Part shown: positions 33,861 through 43,788 of the stretch, piece by piece
Layout of the letters: the number at the start of each line of letters is the position of its first letter
Numbering within the stretch: the first letter of the stretch is position 1
Assembly (NCBI GenBank): GCA_944470555.2
Contig: OX104134.1
Location: forward strand, 102,852,701-102,916,700
Direction of reading: 5' to 3'
DNA length: 64,000 bases
DNA from: Heterobilharzia americana
Taxonomy: Eukaryota > Platyhelminthes > Trematoda > Strigeidida > Schistosomatidae
The notes under the pieces: model-generated
What the model was told of the DNA's origin: nothing
Seen by the model: the letters and a program-made list of their open reading frames with translations, nothing else
Databases searched by the model: none
Made by a program: the position numbers and the translations under genes

Positions 33861-34199
33861 CAGTCTTGTCTTCAGTCTTGTCATCAATGGTGTATGGGTA
33901 TGAATATCTAAATGGTGTAGTCATGGAACCATGCCTTCAAACTCGTGTGTGGTTGTATTTACCGGAACATACTTTAGGCAGTATTTTTTCCGCCTAGGGT
34001 CTCGTTAAATTAGTGTATGAAAGTGAACATGCCGAAAAGCTTCATGCATGTGTGCTAGGGATTTTGCGGAGCCAAGTGACACCTAACTTCTGACATACTG
34101 TGCATTATGCATCCGATAAGATTTATTACATTCTGAATCATAAATATGTCTACATTAGATATATTTCAGCACGCGATATTATATTGATTTAGCCCTTTT
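33859..34199. other. Unassigned stretch
   Basis: No gene or clear repeat, apart from a short resemblance to 31664-31704. Confidence 0.3.
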
Positions 34200-34810
34200 G
34201 CAGCATTTTTCAAATATGTGCTAAAACCGGTCCCCTTTAGCAGTGCATGTTGAAGAATAACATAATTATTGCACTGTTTAATGACTTCACGGTCAAGTTA
34301 ACTTTTCGCCACAGCAAGGCTGATTGCATGTGCTGTGCCCAACAAAATTTTCTTCACACGATCCGCACACTGAATGGGGTACGGTTTAGTCTTTGTAGGC
34401 AGTCGTGCGTGCATGGAATCCGATCTAGGTTCAGAAGTGAAGGATGTCTGTCATCAAACAGGATACTTATAATAAGCTGTCCTGAGTATTCAGATGCCCA
34501 TCAACATCCGCACTTACCAGCACGGTTATTGGTTTGTCGCTCGCTCTACTAACAGACCCCAAAACCTCATGCAAAACAGCGTGGTTGCTTCGAAGCTCAG
34601 GAAAGAATAAGGGGAGACAATAAATAAGTATAAGCAAAACAGAGAACTTAATGAAAATTGGGGCGAAGGGTGAGTTATACCAGACAGCCTGAGTTTCTCT
34701 ATATCAAAGGTCGGGGGGAGGATTTTCCCGGAAATAAGAAAGATATGGGGATCAAGAAAGTTGAGACGATAAGCATAAGCTGAGATCCTCCACACTGCAG
34801 CCACCTATGG
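34200..34810 (-). mobile_element. 3' fragment of a jockey/CR1-like element
   Basis: The minus-strand frame 34804-34526 ends in KLRLSGITHPS, equivalent to LRLSGITQ at 28702. Further downstream (about 34420-34250) the degenerate HARTTAYKD block of the polyprotein C-terminus is seen. It is disrupted by stops. Confidence 0.5.
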
Positions 34811-35099
34811 GACAAGAACTATAGGACTGAATCGATTAAGACAGGTCATGTTCACATCTTAACCACCTGAAACTTGAAGGGATTGAGTTTGGGACCACTT
34901 ACGGAAAACGAGTGGCCAAAACCGGCCAAGATGTCAAACCGGAAGCAATCTGAGGCAAAGATAATTGGCCTGGACACCTTTGGGTCATCTGCCTAACCAT
35001 CGAAGTACCTTTAAATTTATGTTGGTAGGTCTTGTAAAAAGAAAAAGAACAGCACCTTCAGGCACTGTGGCTTCACAACGTAGCCAGGCACTACCCATT
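34811..35099. other. Unassigned stretch
   Basis: Nothing recognisable before the 5' end of SR2-like copy B2. Confidence 0.3.
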
Positions 35100-35974
35100 G
35101 CTGCTATCTGAACATAGTGGTCGGGCTGGTATATCACGATGACTCAACGAGCCATGCTAGTAGAATATTCTTTTGACTCGAGGTAGTGGCATACCAAAAG
35201 GTCTTTTTGACAACGGCTAGGCAAAGAGCAGCTACTCCCAACTTGTCCCTAAGCAATGAGATGCTAGACCATGGTGGCCTAGACCAGTAATCTGTGGCTA
35301 GTGGTATTCTATAACCAAAGGACGCATGTCCGGTTACATCTACCTTGCTGCTGGCCACTTATCGGGGCATCAAGAGGGCCGCAAGTAACCGGCCTCAAGA
35401 GAGTATCCTCTGGGCCCTTCAGTCACACAAATCATCAGTTTCTCAAAAAACCTGTCCCTCCAAGGTTTGTGCGGCCGGGAAGTGTCACGCGCCGGCACAC
35501 TCCCTGTAACAAACAAGAATCTGTCACGCGTACCATGACCTACGCAATTCTGTCTGCTCTCCTCTCTCTGCCTTCCGATACCAATATCAAGCATCTAGTG
35601 CCTTACCCAGCCTCTCACTCCGCAACCATTGTAAACGATCGATCCCATCAAAAACCCGTTCCTAGTCACCGAAGACGTCACCAACAGTTTCATGCAGGAG
35701 GTCCCAAAGTTCAAAATCTATGCCGGCTCGAACAACAAACATCACTGGCCAAAACTCTGGAATCTCTATCCATGGATGTATGCTGTGTCTCTAAAACACG
35801 TATACAGGACCCCAATGTGGTTATTAAATTGACTTCACCTGCCCAATATAGTGAGTCCCTTAAATCCACCTTGAGTGTCTGGAGACCAGTGGTTAGCTTT
35901 CGCAGACTGACTGGTGTAGAGATAGCATTGAGTTGTATAGCAGAAAGTGTGCTTCTCAACTGGATACCAGTCAA
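35100..35974 (+). mobile_element. SR2-like copy B2, left part (5' region and start of endonuclease)
   Basis: 35110-35170 matches the SR2-like 5' untranslated region (compare the reverse complement of 39830-39905). The endonuclease begins near 35715 with MDVCCVSKTRIQDPNVV (35774-35824). The copy is interrupted at 35974 by the SR2-like insertion A and continues at 39922. From 35713 on it is nearly identical to the left arm of inverted repeat B. Confidence 0.75.
35964..35974 (+). repeat. Target-site duplication, left copy
   Basis: ATACCAGTCAA, repeated at 39922-39932 on the other side of the SR2-like insertion and present once, uninterrupted, at 18921-18931 on the opposite strand. Confidence 0.9.
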
Positions 35975-36171
35975 TCAATCAGTCAGTCATTATCAACATA
36001 GGACCGGGCGTTGCTGCGTAAAGGTCCAAGTTGCCACACCTCACGTCAGTTCTTCAAGTAGAAAGGTAGTGAGGTGGAGGATGAAAATAGGTGAGTGCAG
36101 TCAAAGGAAATATAAAGTACGAGAAGAAAGGAAAGAGGAGTGACAAAATGGTGAGATTCGGTATAGCGTTG

Positions 36172-37695
36172 TTAAGATGAGGATAATGTGTGTATACATC
36201 TGCGCCACTGACTTCGGTTCTGAGCCATATCACCTAGGGTCTCCAACCACTGGTTCCTCCTGTCCCGTGGACCCCAACCACCTAGTCTGCATCGTCCTAC
36301 ATGGCTTAAACCAACAGTCAGAGACTTCATACATTGGTGCCATGTTTTAGTCTGGCCACCTCGGGCCTTTTTCCAGCCTGGACCCACCTCAGCCAACATT
36401 GTGTGACGAGGCAATCGGTGACTAGGCATACGTAGTACGTGTCCCAACCATCTCAGTCGATGAAGGTTCACAACCTCGTCGACTGACTTACCTCTTCTCC
36501 CCAAAACTCTACACCTAACTTCTGCATTACTCACATGGTGACACCACGGAATACGTCCTATACTACGAAGGCAACGGTGGTCAAACACCTGAAGCCTTTT
36601 TGTATCCTCCACTTTCAATGGCCATGTTTCACAGCCATACAGTAGAACAGAGCGGACTGCTGTGCAGTACACGCGACCCTTAATAGACAAACGAATATCA
36701 CGGCGGCGCCATAGGTGGCGCAAATTGGCAAAAGCCAATCGAGCCTTTTGTATCCGTGCAGAAATCTCATCGGCAACTAACCCACCAGGGCCGATCCTAC
36801 TTCCCAGGTAAGTGAAGTGGTCAACACACTCAACCACTTCACTCTCTATTGTTAACCGCGGTACCGCTGAAGACCAGTCCTGGAGCAAAAATTTGCATTT
36901 GGGTGGTGAAAATCGCATCCCAAACATTCTCAAATTCCCACTCAAAGTGTTCAGAAGACTCTGCATCTTGTCAGCGTCTTCACCTAACAGGACTATGTCA
37001 TCTGCATATTCTAGATCTAAGGAAAATTCACCTGTGATTGGGTCAACGTCTTTGTAATTAGGTGACGAGAGGGAAACCTCCATAAGAATATCTATGATAA
37101 AATTAAATAAGAATGGGGATAGTGGGCATCCTTGACGGACACCACTTGATGAGTATAGCTCCCTGGACAACTCACCATAGGCTCTAACATGCCCACAAGT
37201 GTTCGAGTAGAGAGCTTTCAATAAGGTGATGTACTTACTAGGCACGCCTTTCAGTGACAGACATTGCCATAAGACTTCTCGATCAACGGAGTCAAATGCC
37301 GCCTTCAGGTCGAGAAATACAGCTATTGTCGGGCGTCTGTAAGCATGCCTATGTTCCAGGACCTGGCGCAGTGTGAATATTTGGTCGATACATCCACGGC
37401 CAGGTCTAAAGCCTGCCTGGTTTTCTCGGGCTTGCTGTTCCCGAGCTCCACTCAGGCGTCGGAGAATTATAGAACTTAGGATCTTAGACACTATGTTTGT
37501 CAGGCTGATTCCTCTGTGGTTATCACAAGAGGACTTCTCGCCTTTCTTGAAGACTGGGATGATCAGTGACTTAGACCAGTCGGAGGGGATCGTATTTGAT
37601 TCCCATATACTGGCTAACACTTCCGTTAACCTGACTAAGAGAACTCTACCACCATTCTTGTATACCTCAGCAGGTAGTCCGTCTGGTCCTGCTGC
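36172..37695 (-). CDS. SR2-like reverse transcriptase and C-terminal region, open frame
   Basis: An open frame of about 508 codons, from the RAAGPDGLPAEVY block (near 37690) to TGA at 36172; the first internal ATG is 37620. RT motifs in order are WSKSLIIPVFKKGE, FRPGRGCIDQIFTLRQV, VFLDLKAAFDSVDREVLW (motif A), SGVRQGCPLSPFLFNFIIDI (motif B) and LEYADDIVLLGEDADK (motif C, YADD). These are followed by YLGSRIGPGGLVADEISARI and the C-terminal WPLKVEDTKRLQVFDHRCL and LGHVLRMPSHRLP. It reverse-transcribes element RNA at the nicked target. All catalytic residues are present, but the upstream endonuclease is in other frames, so the complete polyprotein cannot be made without correction. Confidence 0.9.
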   Translation of the reverse strand, partial: AAGPDGLPAEVYKNGGRVLLVRLTEVLASIWESNTIPSDWSKSLIIPVFKKGEKSSCDNHRGISLTNIVSKILSSIILRRLSGAREQQARENQAGFRPGRGCIDQIFTLRQVLEHRHAYRRPTIAVFLDLKAAFDSVDREVLWQCLSLKGVPSKYITLLKALYSNTCGHVRAYGELSRELYSSSGVRQGCPLSPFLFNFIIDILMEVSLSSPNYKDVDPITGEFSLDLEYADDIVLLGEDADKMQSLLNTLSGNLRMFGMRFSPPKCKFLLQDWSSAVPRLTIESEVVECVDHFTYLGSRIGPGGLVADEISARIQKARLAFANLRHLWRRRDIRLSIKGRVYCTAVRSVLLYGCETWPLKVEDTKRLQVFDHRCLRSIGRIPWCHHVSNAEVRCRVLGRRGKSVDEVVNLHRLRWLGHVLRMPSHRLPRHTMLAEVGPGWKKARGGQTKTWHQCMKSLTVGLSHVGRCRLGGWGPRDRRNQWLETLGDMAQNRSQWRRCIHTLSSS

Positions 37696-39150
37696 CCTTC
37701 CCGTTTCAGGCTACCTACCGCTTTCTCAACTTCTTCTAGTGTTGGGGGGCCTACCTCTATGTCCCATTCAGGGTCCGACTGGATAGCGGGCAGCGCAATG
37801 GTGGCTGGAGGCCAGTTAAACTGTTCCTCGAAGTGTTCTGCCCATCGTTCCAGTCGTCTCCCCTGCGAGTGAATCGCAGATCCGTCCTTCTCCGCTATAG
37901 CCTCACTAACTGTTGTTGACCTTTTCCCCCAGTCTCCTTAATAAGTCTAAATAACTGTCTACTGTTACCGATCGCCGCTGCCTTTTCCATCTCTTTAGCC
38001 TTCGCTGCCCACCACTGTTCACGATCGTTGCGCAGACTTTTCGTCAGTTTATTTTTAAGTTGCGCTCGCTCTTCATTGTACTCAGAGCCTGCAGGGATGC
38101 ATTCACGTGCATCCATTAGTTTGGAAGAAGCTGCTGATATCCACTGGCTCTTTTTAGCCATTATTTTGGAGTCGGCTACAGTCTTCAGTGCTGCTTTTAC
38201 AGCAGACTGAAGATGGCACCAAGCTTCTTCTGGATGAGTGACAGTCTTTTGTTCCGATAACTGCCTAGCCAACTTCTCACTGAACACGGCTTTGGTGTTT
38301 TCGTTGTCCAGCAGAACTCGTAGTGGTTTTGTTGCCAAATTTTTTCTACGTCCATTGAGACGCAGGCATATACGTGCTCGGACCAACGCATGATCGCTGT
38401 CCAAACACGTACTCCAGAAGGAGCGGCAGTCTTCCACCGATCCTCTCCAGCGATGACTAATAGCAATGTGGTCTATCTGTGTCCATCGCTGAGTCGAGCT
38501 CGGTGGACGCCAGGTCAGACAGTGCCTTTCTTTATGTCTGAAATTGGTGCTGGCTAAAAATAGGCGGTTATCTGAGCATAGTTGTAATAGGCGATCACCG
38601 TTATCTGTGTTCAGCTGGGATTCCGAAAGTGCCACCTAAGTGCCTTTCTGCCTCACTCAGTCTACCCACCTGTGCGTTGAGGTCACCTGCAACAACCGCC
38701 ACGTACGAACGTTTGGCTTTCGAGAGGAGGTTAGACAGTTTATGGTAGAACTCGTCCTTCACTTCATCCGAACTACAGTCAGTGGGTGCGTAAGCAGAGA
38801 TTACAAAGAGACAACGGCGAGTCTCACTATTCCTTTTAGTTCTCACTGTGCCGTTCAGCCTCATAGCGCAGAGGCGACTATCAACTGGGATCCAGTCTAG
38901 TAGTGAGTTTTCTGCCCTGGTGCTTAATGCTATGCCTACACCTGCAAGACCACGAGAGCTAGCTATCGAATCTCCAGAAACTCGAAGGGTGAATTTTGCA
39001 GATTCACCAGATTGGTCAGGAGAGGTCAGGTGAATAACCACACTTGGGTCCTGTATGCGTGTCTCACAAACACAGCACACATCCATGCCCGAGTTGCTAG
39101 AGTCTTTGCCAACGAAGCCTGTTGGCCAATTTGACGGAGGGTGCGGACAT
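37696..39150 (-). pseudogene. SR2-like endonuclease and linker, three to four frameshifts
   Basis: From the 5' side: HIGAFNVRTLRQIGQQASLA (39150 on) is separated by a one-base shift near 39088 from MDVCCVCETRIQDPSVV (catalytic Glu). VVAGDLNAQVGRL (about 38690) carries the Asp/Asn pair. A second shift lies near 38612, then STQRWTQIDHIAISHRW and LDSDHALVRARICLRL (the final Asp-His) follow. Third and fourth shifts lie near 37930 (within GGGGGAAAA) and 37698. The linker between has a basic, coiled-coil-like segment (YNEERAQLKNKLTKSLRNDR). The nuclease residues are intact, so the damage is limited to single-base indels. Confidence 0.85.
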
Positions 39151-39921
39151 TGAAGGCTCCAATATGTAATTTGGAGCGTGGTTTAAGGAGACCAGTGATG
39201 CTGTTCTGTGGACTCAGATCGTTGTCGAAGGCTGCAGAGGTAGGAGAAATTGAAGATGATGCAGCATCATTAATTAAGAGACGTGAAGGAAGATTAGAAG
39301 GTAATGATGGAGGAGGAGGATAGCAGTCCGAAGAAACTTGGGTGCTGACAGAGTTGTGAGGGCGGTTGACACTTCCCGGCTGCCCACACCGTGGAAGGCT
39401 ATTTCTTCTTAAGGTACCTGAAGGAGATTTGTGTGGCCGCAGAGTACATCAGACATCTGCCTGAGGCCTGTTACACGGGAGCCTTTTGAGTATGATTATT
39501 TTGAACTTCTTATTTTTCGAACCGGATGGTAGAAAAGAAACGACAAATGAGCCAACACCGCCGGCCCAACAGACCGTAGGGTATGGTGGAGAGTCCATTT
39601 CTGGTGCCAACATTTTTTAGTCCCCCCCTCCACTTCCACTGAGAAGGCAGCATCATCATGGCACTGCTGGTCATCCAAGGGGAACACCTTGCTGCTGTCA
39701 CACCCCATCCAGCTAGCAGCAGTACGACTTCGCCCCCGGATCCCCATCATAGTGTAGCAATTTACAATATAACGGTAACTGCTTTTCGTCTAACCGCTAT
39801 CCAACAGACCTTTCTCGTATGGTGGGACATCGAGAGAACAACTGTTACACCAGCATAGCTCGTTGGGTCATTGTGATGTGCAAGCCCGACCACCACGTCA
39901 AGGCAGCAGCTGTCGGTCGGC

Positions 39922-41203
39922 ATACCAGTCAACAGCCGTCTATATACTATTCGACTGAATGGATCTGCATCTTGGGGGCATTCACAGAATCTCATGCCAA
40001 CGGACCGAACAGGCAGCCGTTTCTGGTAATTTCCTTGCGACAATCACTTGTTTCTCACCAGCACTAACTTTAAGCATAAGGAGAAGCAGTCTCACAGGGC
40101 ATCGGCCCACAAGAAACCAACGATGGACATGGATAGATCATATTGTTATGAACCCAACCATCGTTGGAGAGAATCGGTGGAAGATTGTCACTCTTTCTCG
40201 AATGCCTGTTTGGATTCCAATCACACGCTATCACGAGCTCGTGTATGTCTGCGCCTTGCTGGATGCAGGAAACACGGAGTAGTAGTGATTGTCTATGCTC
40301 AATTGGAAGACGAGGACGCCGAACACGTATTTAGGTGGGGGTTAACGAAGCATTTATCGTAGCAATACAGCAATGCCCATCCTGAGGAAACCTGGTGTGA
40401 TATTAAGTCTGCTGTAGAAACGGCGGTAAAGACAGTTTGTAACCTACATCCGAAGGTTTCCAAACGTCATTGGATTTCCGTGACATCATCTGAACTGGTT
40501 GGTGCGAGAAGACTGATTCCAGCTGGCCGTGACCACAATGAAGAGCGAAAGTAGCTTAAAGGTAAGTTGACCAAGAGCCTTCTGTTCGATCGCGAGCAGT
40601 GGTGAGTGACGAATGCGAAGGAGATGGAGAAGGCATCGGTGTTGGGTAGCACCTGGGAACTACTTAGGCTTATCAAAAATCCTGACTAGAAAAAGACAAT
40701 GATGCTTGAAACCACTGCCGGAAAGGATGGTACCCCGCTAGCCTCTCGGGAAAGGTGGCTGGAAAATTGAGCAGAGCATTTCGAAACATAGCTCAACTGG
40801 CTCCCATTTACGGTTCAGTTGCCCAACATCCAGCCTGGACCTGAACGGGACGTAGATGTGGTACCTCCAACTCCCTTTGCAGTTGGGAAGGTTGTATCGA
40901 ACCTGAAACGGTGGAAAGCAGCATGACCTGACGATTTGCCATCCAGGGATTTCAAGAATGAAGGTAGGAAAGTGCTGATTAAAATGGCGGAGACACAAGG
41001 TAGTGTATGGGGGACCAGTGTTAGCGATGTCATACTAGTCTTGTTTATTGATTATTCCAGTCTCTAAGAAGAGAGGGAAGTTTTCTTGTGAGAACCATAA
41101 GGGTATTGGTTCAACAAATATTGCGTCCAGGATCCTGAGATGCACAGGTTTGCGACACCCGGCTGGGTCTTGGGAACAACCAACTTGTGAAAACCAGGCA
41201 GTT
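39922..41203 (+). repeat. Inverted repeat B, right arm, second part
   Basis: Together with 35713-35974 this is the reverse complement of 17653-19186. Identity breaks abruptly near 41203, after AACCAGGCAG, where the two SR2-like copies become strongly diverged. Confidence 0.85.
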
Positions 41204-42104
41204 TTTAGACCTTAGCTAGGGTACGTCGATCAGATTTTAACCTTTCGACAGATTCTGGTACACAGGCATACCTACCGGTGGGTGACACTTGACGTACTTG
41301 TTGACTCACAGGCAGAACTTGGTTCAGTCGACCGGAAGGCCTCTTGGCAATGTTTAACCGTGAACGGAGTACCGGGCACGTATATAACAGTTATTATAGC
41401 TCTCTACTCAAACTCATGCAGCCGTCTAGGAACTACAGAAGAGTCGACAAGTGAGCTGACAACAACTGGTGGTGTCCGACCGGTATGTTCGCTGCCACCG
41501 CCCCTATTCAACTTTGTCAAGACGTATTAGTGGACATAGCCTTGGATACATCTGACTTCAGGGGGGCTGACCCACCCCCGAGTGTTATCTAGGCGATTTG
41601 GAATATGCAGACTTTATTGTTCAACTTGGCGAAGACATTGACGAGATGCAGGCCTTCTGAACTCATTGAGCATAAATCTGCGTGTGTTTCGCATACGTTT
41701 TGTACCTACCAAATGCAGAATAGTGCTCCGGGACCTGTCTAGAACGGCTCCCGGCCCAGTGATAAGAAGTGAAATGGTGGAATGCTTGGGCAATTTCGCC
41801 CTCTTAGGAAGTTGCATCGGCCGGCCGAACGGGTTGGCTTTGGACGAATCTTTGGCCAGGATACCGAGGGCCCTTTCGGTACTCGCCAACTTTCATCTTC
41901 AATGGCCCCGGTAGGATATGCTGCTATCTACCAAGGACCTGAGTTCGTACCGTGGGACATGGCAGTTAAATGTGAAAGACGTAAAGCAGCTCCAGTTATT
42001 TGACGCAAAAGTGTCCTCGTGGCATTGCTCGCATTTGGTGGAATCACCGTGTGAACGCTGTTCAGATCAGGCAAAAGGTACTAGGTAGGACGGACAAGTG
42101 AATT

Positions 42105-42483
42105 ATGACAGATAAATAAAGAAATAAATGTTTTATTCTCACATTAGTAGCTTAACATGGGAGAAGCCGGTTTACAGACAGCAACACACTGATATATGCC
42201 GAAAAATCTACGAGGTTTTACGAGCCCTGAGTGGTACAGACGGAATGTCATTGAACTCTATTAAAAGTAGCAAAAGATCCTACCAGTTATAAAACGGACA
42301 AGAAAATATCACTTTTCAGGGCATAATGGATTTGAAATGCGGGATACCAGTTTGCAACCATAGTCAAATTGACAATTCATGGAAGCTTACAAAATGGCAT
42401 TAGGCATCAAAAAATAATTATTATGTCAAGTGTGCGCGGGTTTATTAAAACTCGCTGGAGTTCACGAGATGGGCATGGATTTT
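42105..42483 (+). other. About 380-bp insertion of unknown origin in SR2-like copy B2
   Basis: Compared with the other copies, the conserved text breaks after GGACAAGTGAATTA and resumes at TTTTGAACCTTAGTCGACTG. The inserted AT-rich sequence has no recognisable terminal repeat or coding content. Confidence 0.5.
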
Positions 42484-42939
42484 CATCTAACATAGGTGTG
42501 GTTTTGAACCTTAGTCGACTGAAATGGCTTGGACGTGTCCTGCGCATTCCTAGCTGCCGCCTACCTCAGAGTCCCATTCTGGGGAAAGTCGGTCGCGGAC
42601 GCAGTGGGGTTGATAGTGGCCGGGCGAAGACATGGCACCAGTCGATGGAGACTTTTGTTGCATGCCTCAGCCTCGTGGGGAGATTTGGGTTGACTGGTTG
42701 GGGTACCCTGGATAAAAGAAACGAACGGTTGGCTACGTGGCTGAAAATTAGCTATGGTGGTGCGGATGTACCAACTCCTTGACATCTTCAAAACCTTAAA
42801 TAGTTGCATCAACCTTTATCTTCACAAAGCTCATTCTGTCACATTACATTGTCTACTTTGATTTCACTCCCTTTCTATTTTGCGGTAACTTCAGAAGAAC
42901 CCTTTCAGTGTAAGGATCAACGCTGATTTTGTCAGTCAA

Positions 42940-43380
42940 GTAGTGAAGTAAAGAGGTCTCCTATGTTTAGAGTGAGCTGTATTCTCAGGAAAACAAGAAT
43001 GAAGTTAGTTTGCAATCCAGGACTCAGAGCGGTTTCCGGCAAACCCGTTTGATAAGAAGAGTCTATGGAGAACGTTAAAGGCGGAAGCATGACCCGAGAA
43101 GCCAGATAAAACATACTTGGCACCTTTGTCCAGACTGGCCGTGCCACTATGACGCGAAACAGCCGCAGCACCCACAGCACTCCCTCGGGGTCCGTAGGCA
43201 AACTGAGTTGGATTGCTGAAGGCCCCCAAAGTAGGTTCAGGTACATGAAGCCTCAGGTTTCCCGTTGTTTTTAGGATTGCTGAGGATACTGTGATATTTT
43301 CGAACTTCACCTTTGCTTCAGAAGACTCGGAGCTACTTCACTTTCCTTCTGTGTGGTCGGTATGTCATTTTTAGCAAACG
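42940..43380 (-). mobile_element. Jockey-like reverse transcriptase fragment
   Basis: The minus-strand frame 43310-43005 encodes EPTLGAFSNPTQFAYGPRGS and SLDKGAKYVLSGFSGHASAF. This corresponds to the RT block F-x-N-P-x-Q-F-A-Y ... D-x-x-S-A-F-N of schistosome jockey-like elements, with the motif A Asp replaced. A second frame (43246-42932) covers the continuation. It probably follows the endonuclease/linker remnant in the right arm of inverted repeat C. Confidence 0.6.
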
Positions 43381-43788
43381 GCTCAGCGAAAATGTTTGAG
43401 TGGATGACGTAGAATGTCGGCAGAGTTGCAAAACGGAATGCCTGGAATCTTATCTGCTTCATGGTTTTACGAAGGTTTTAATGATCCTGGGCACTTCAAC
43501 ACAACAGTTTCTTGGACTAAGGAAAATTGACTTCCATTGTGTGAAAAACTGGGTAACATTAGCAGTTACACGCATGAACTACTCGTTTAGAGCACAAACT
43601 TTTCGCCGATTTAACCGGGTGGCTAAGTTATTTAACACCAGTTCTATACTCCGATGTGTGTAGTTTTTATTTTTCTCTTCGCTGTTTTCCAACTGCGGAT
43701 AATAAAGTCCATCAAACCTTAGAGGAGTTAACTACGCCACGCAGCAAATACCAAGGTAAAATTTACGGTAGTTTTTAAGACAGGACTG
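43381..43788. other. Unassigned stretch, probably jockey-like linker
   Basis: It lies between the RT fragment and the inverted repeat C arm. The plus-strand frame 43400-43663 has no known domain. Confidence 0.3.

Larger units (their letters stand above)
35975..39921 (-). mobile_element. Complete SR2-like RTE retrotransposon A (3.95 kb)
   Basis: It is bounded by the 11-bp duplication ATACCAGTCAA and supported by the empty site in the inverted repeat, so its ends are well defined. On the minus strand it has about 0.75 kb of 5' untranslated region (39921-39170), endonuclease (39150-38300), linker, RT and C-terminal region (to 36172) and 3' untranslated region. It ends in a TGAC/TGAT tail (35975-35998). 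It is the best preserved SR2-like copy in the window but carries about four frameshifts. It sits inside an older copy of the same family, in the opposite orientation. Confidence 0.92.
39922..42960 (+). mobile_element. SR2-like copy B2, right part
   Basis: This continues copy B2 after insertion A. 39922-41203 (endonuclease and linker) is the right arm of inverted repeat B. 41204-42105 is a diverged RT (VDRKASWQCL at about 41325, LEYADF in place of YADD near 41600). 42484-42790 is the C-terminal region (LSRLKWLGRVLRIPSCRLP). The 3' untranslated region runs to about 42960. A block of about 380 bp (42105-42483) interrupts it. It is disabled by many stops. Confidence 0.78.

Noticed and set aside
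31660..33930. Similar segments at 31664 and 33888 as LTRs of an element
   Set aside because: Similarity extends for only about 40 bp and no TG...CA ends, primer site or polypurine tract is associated.
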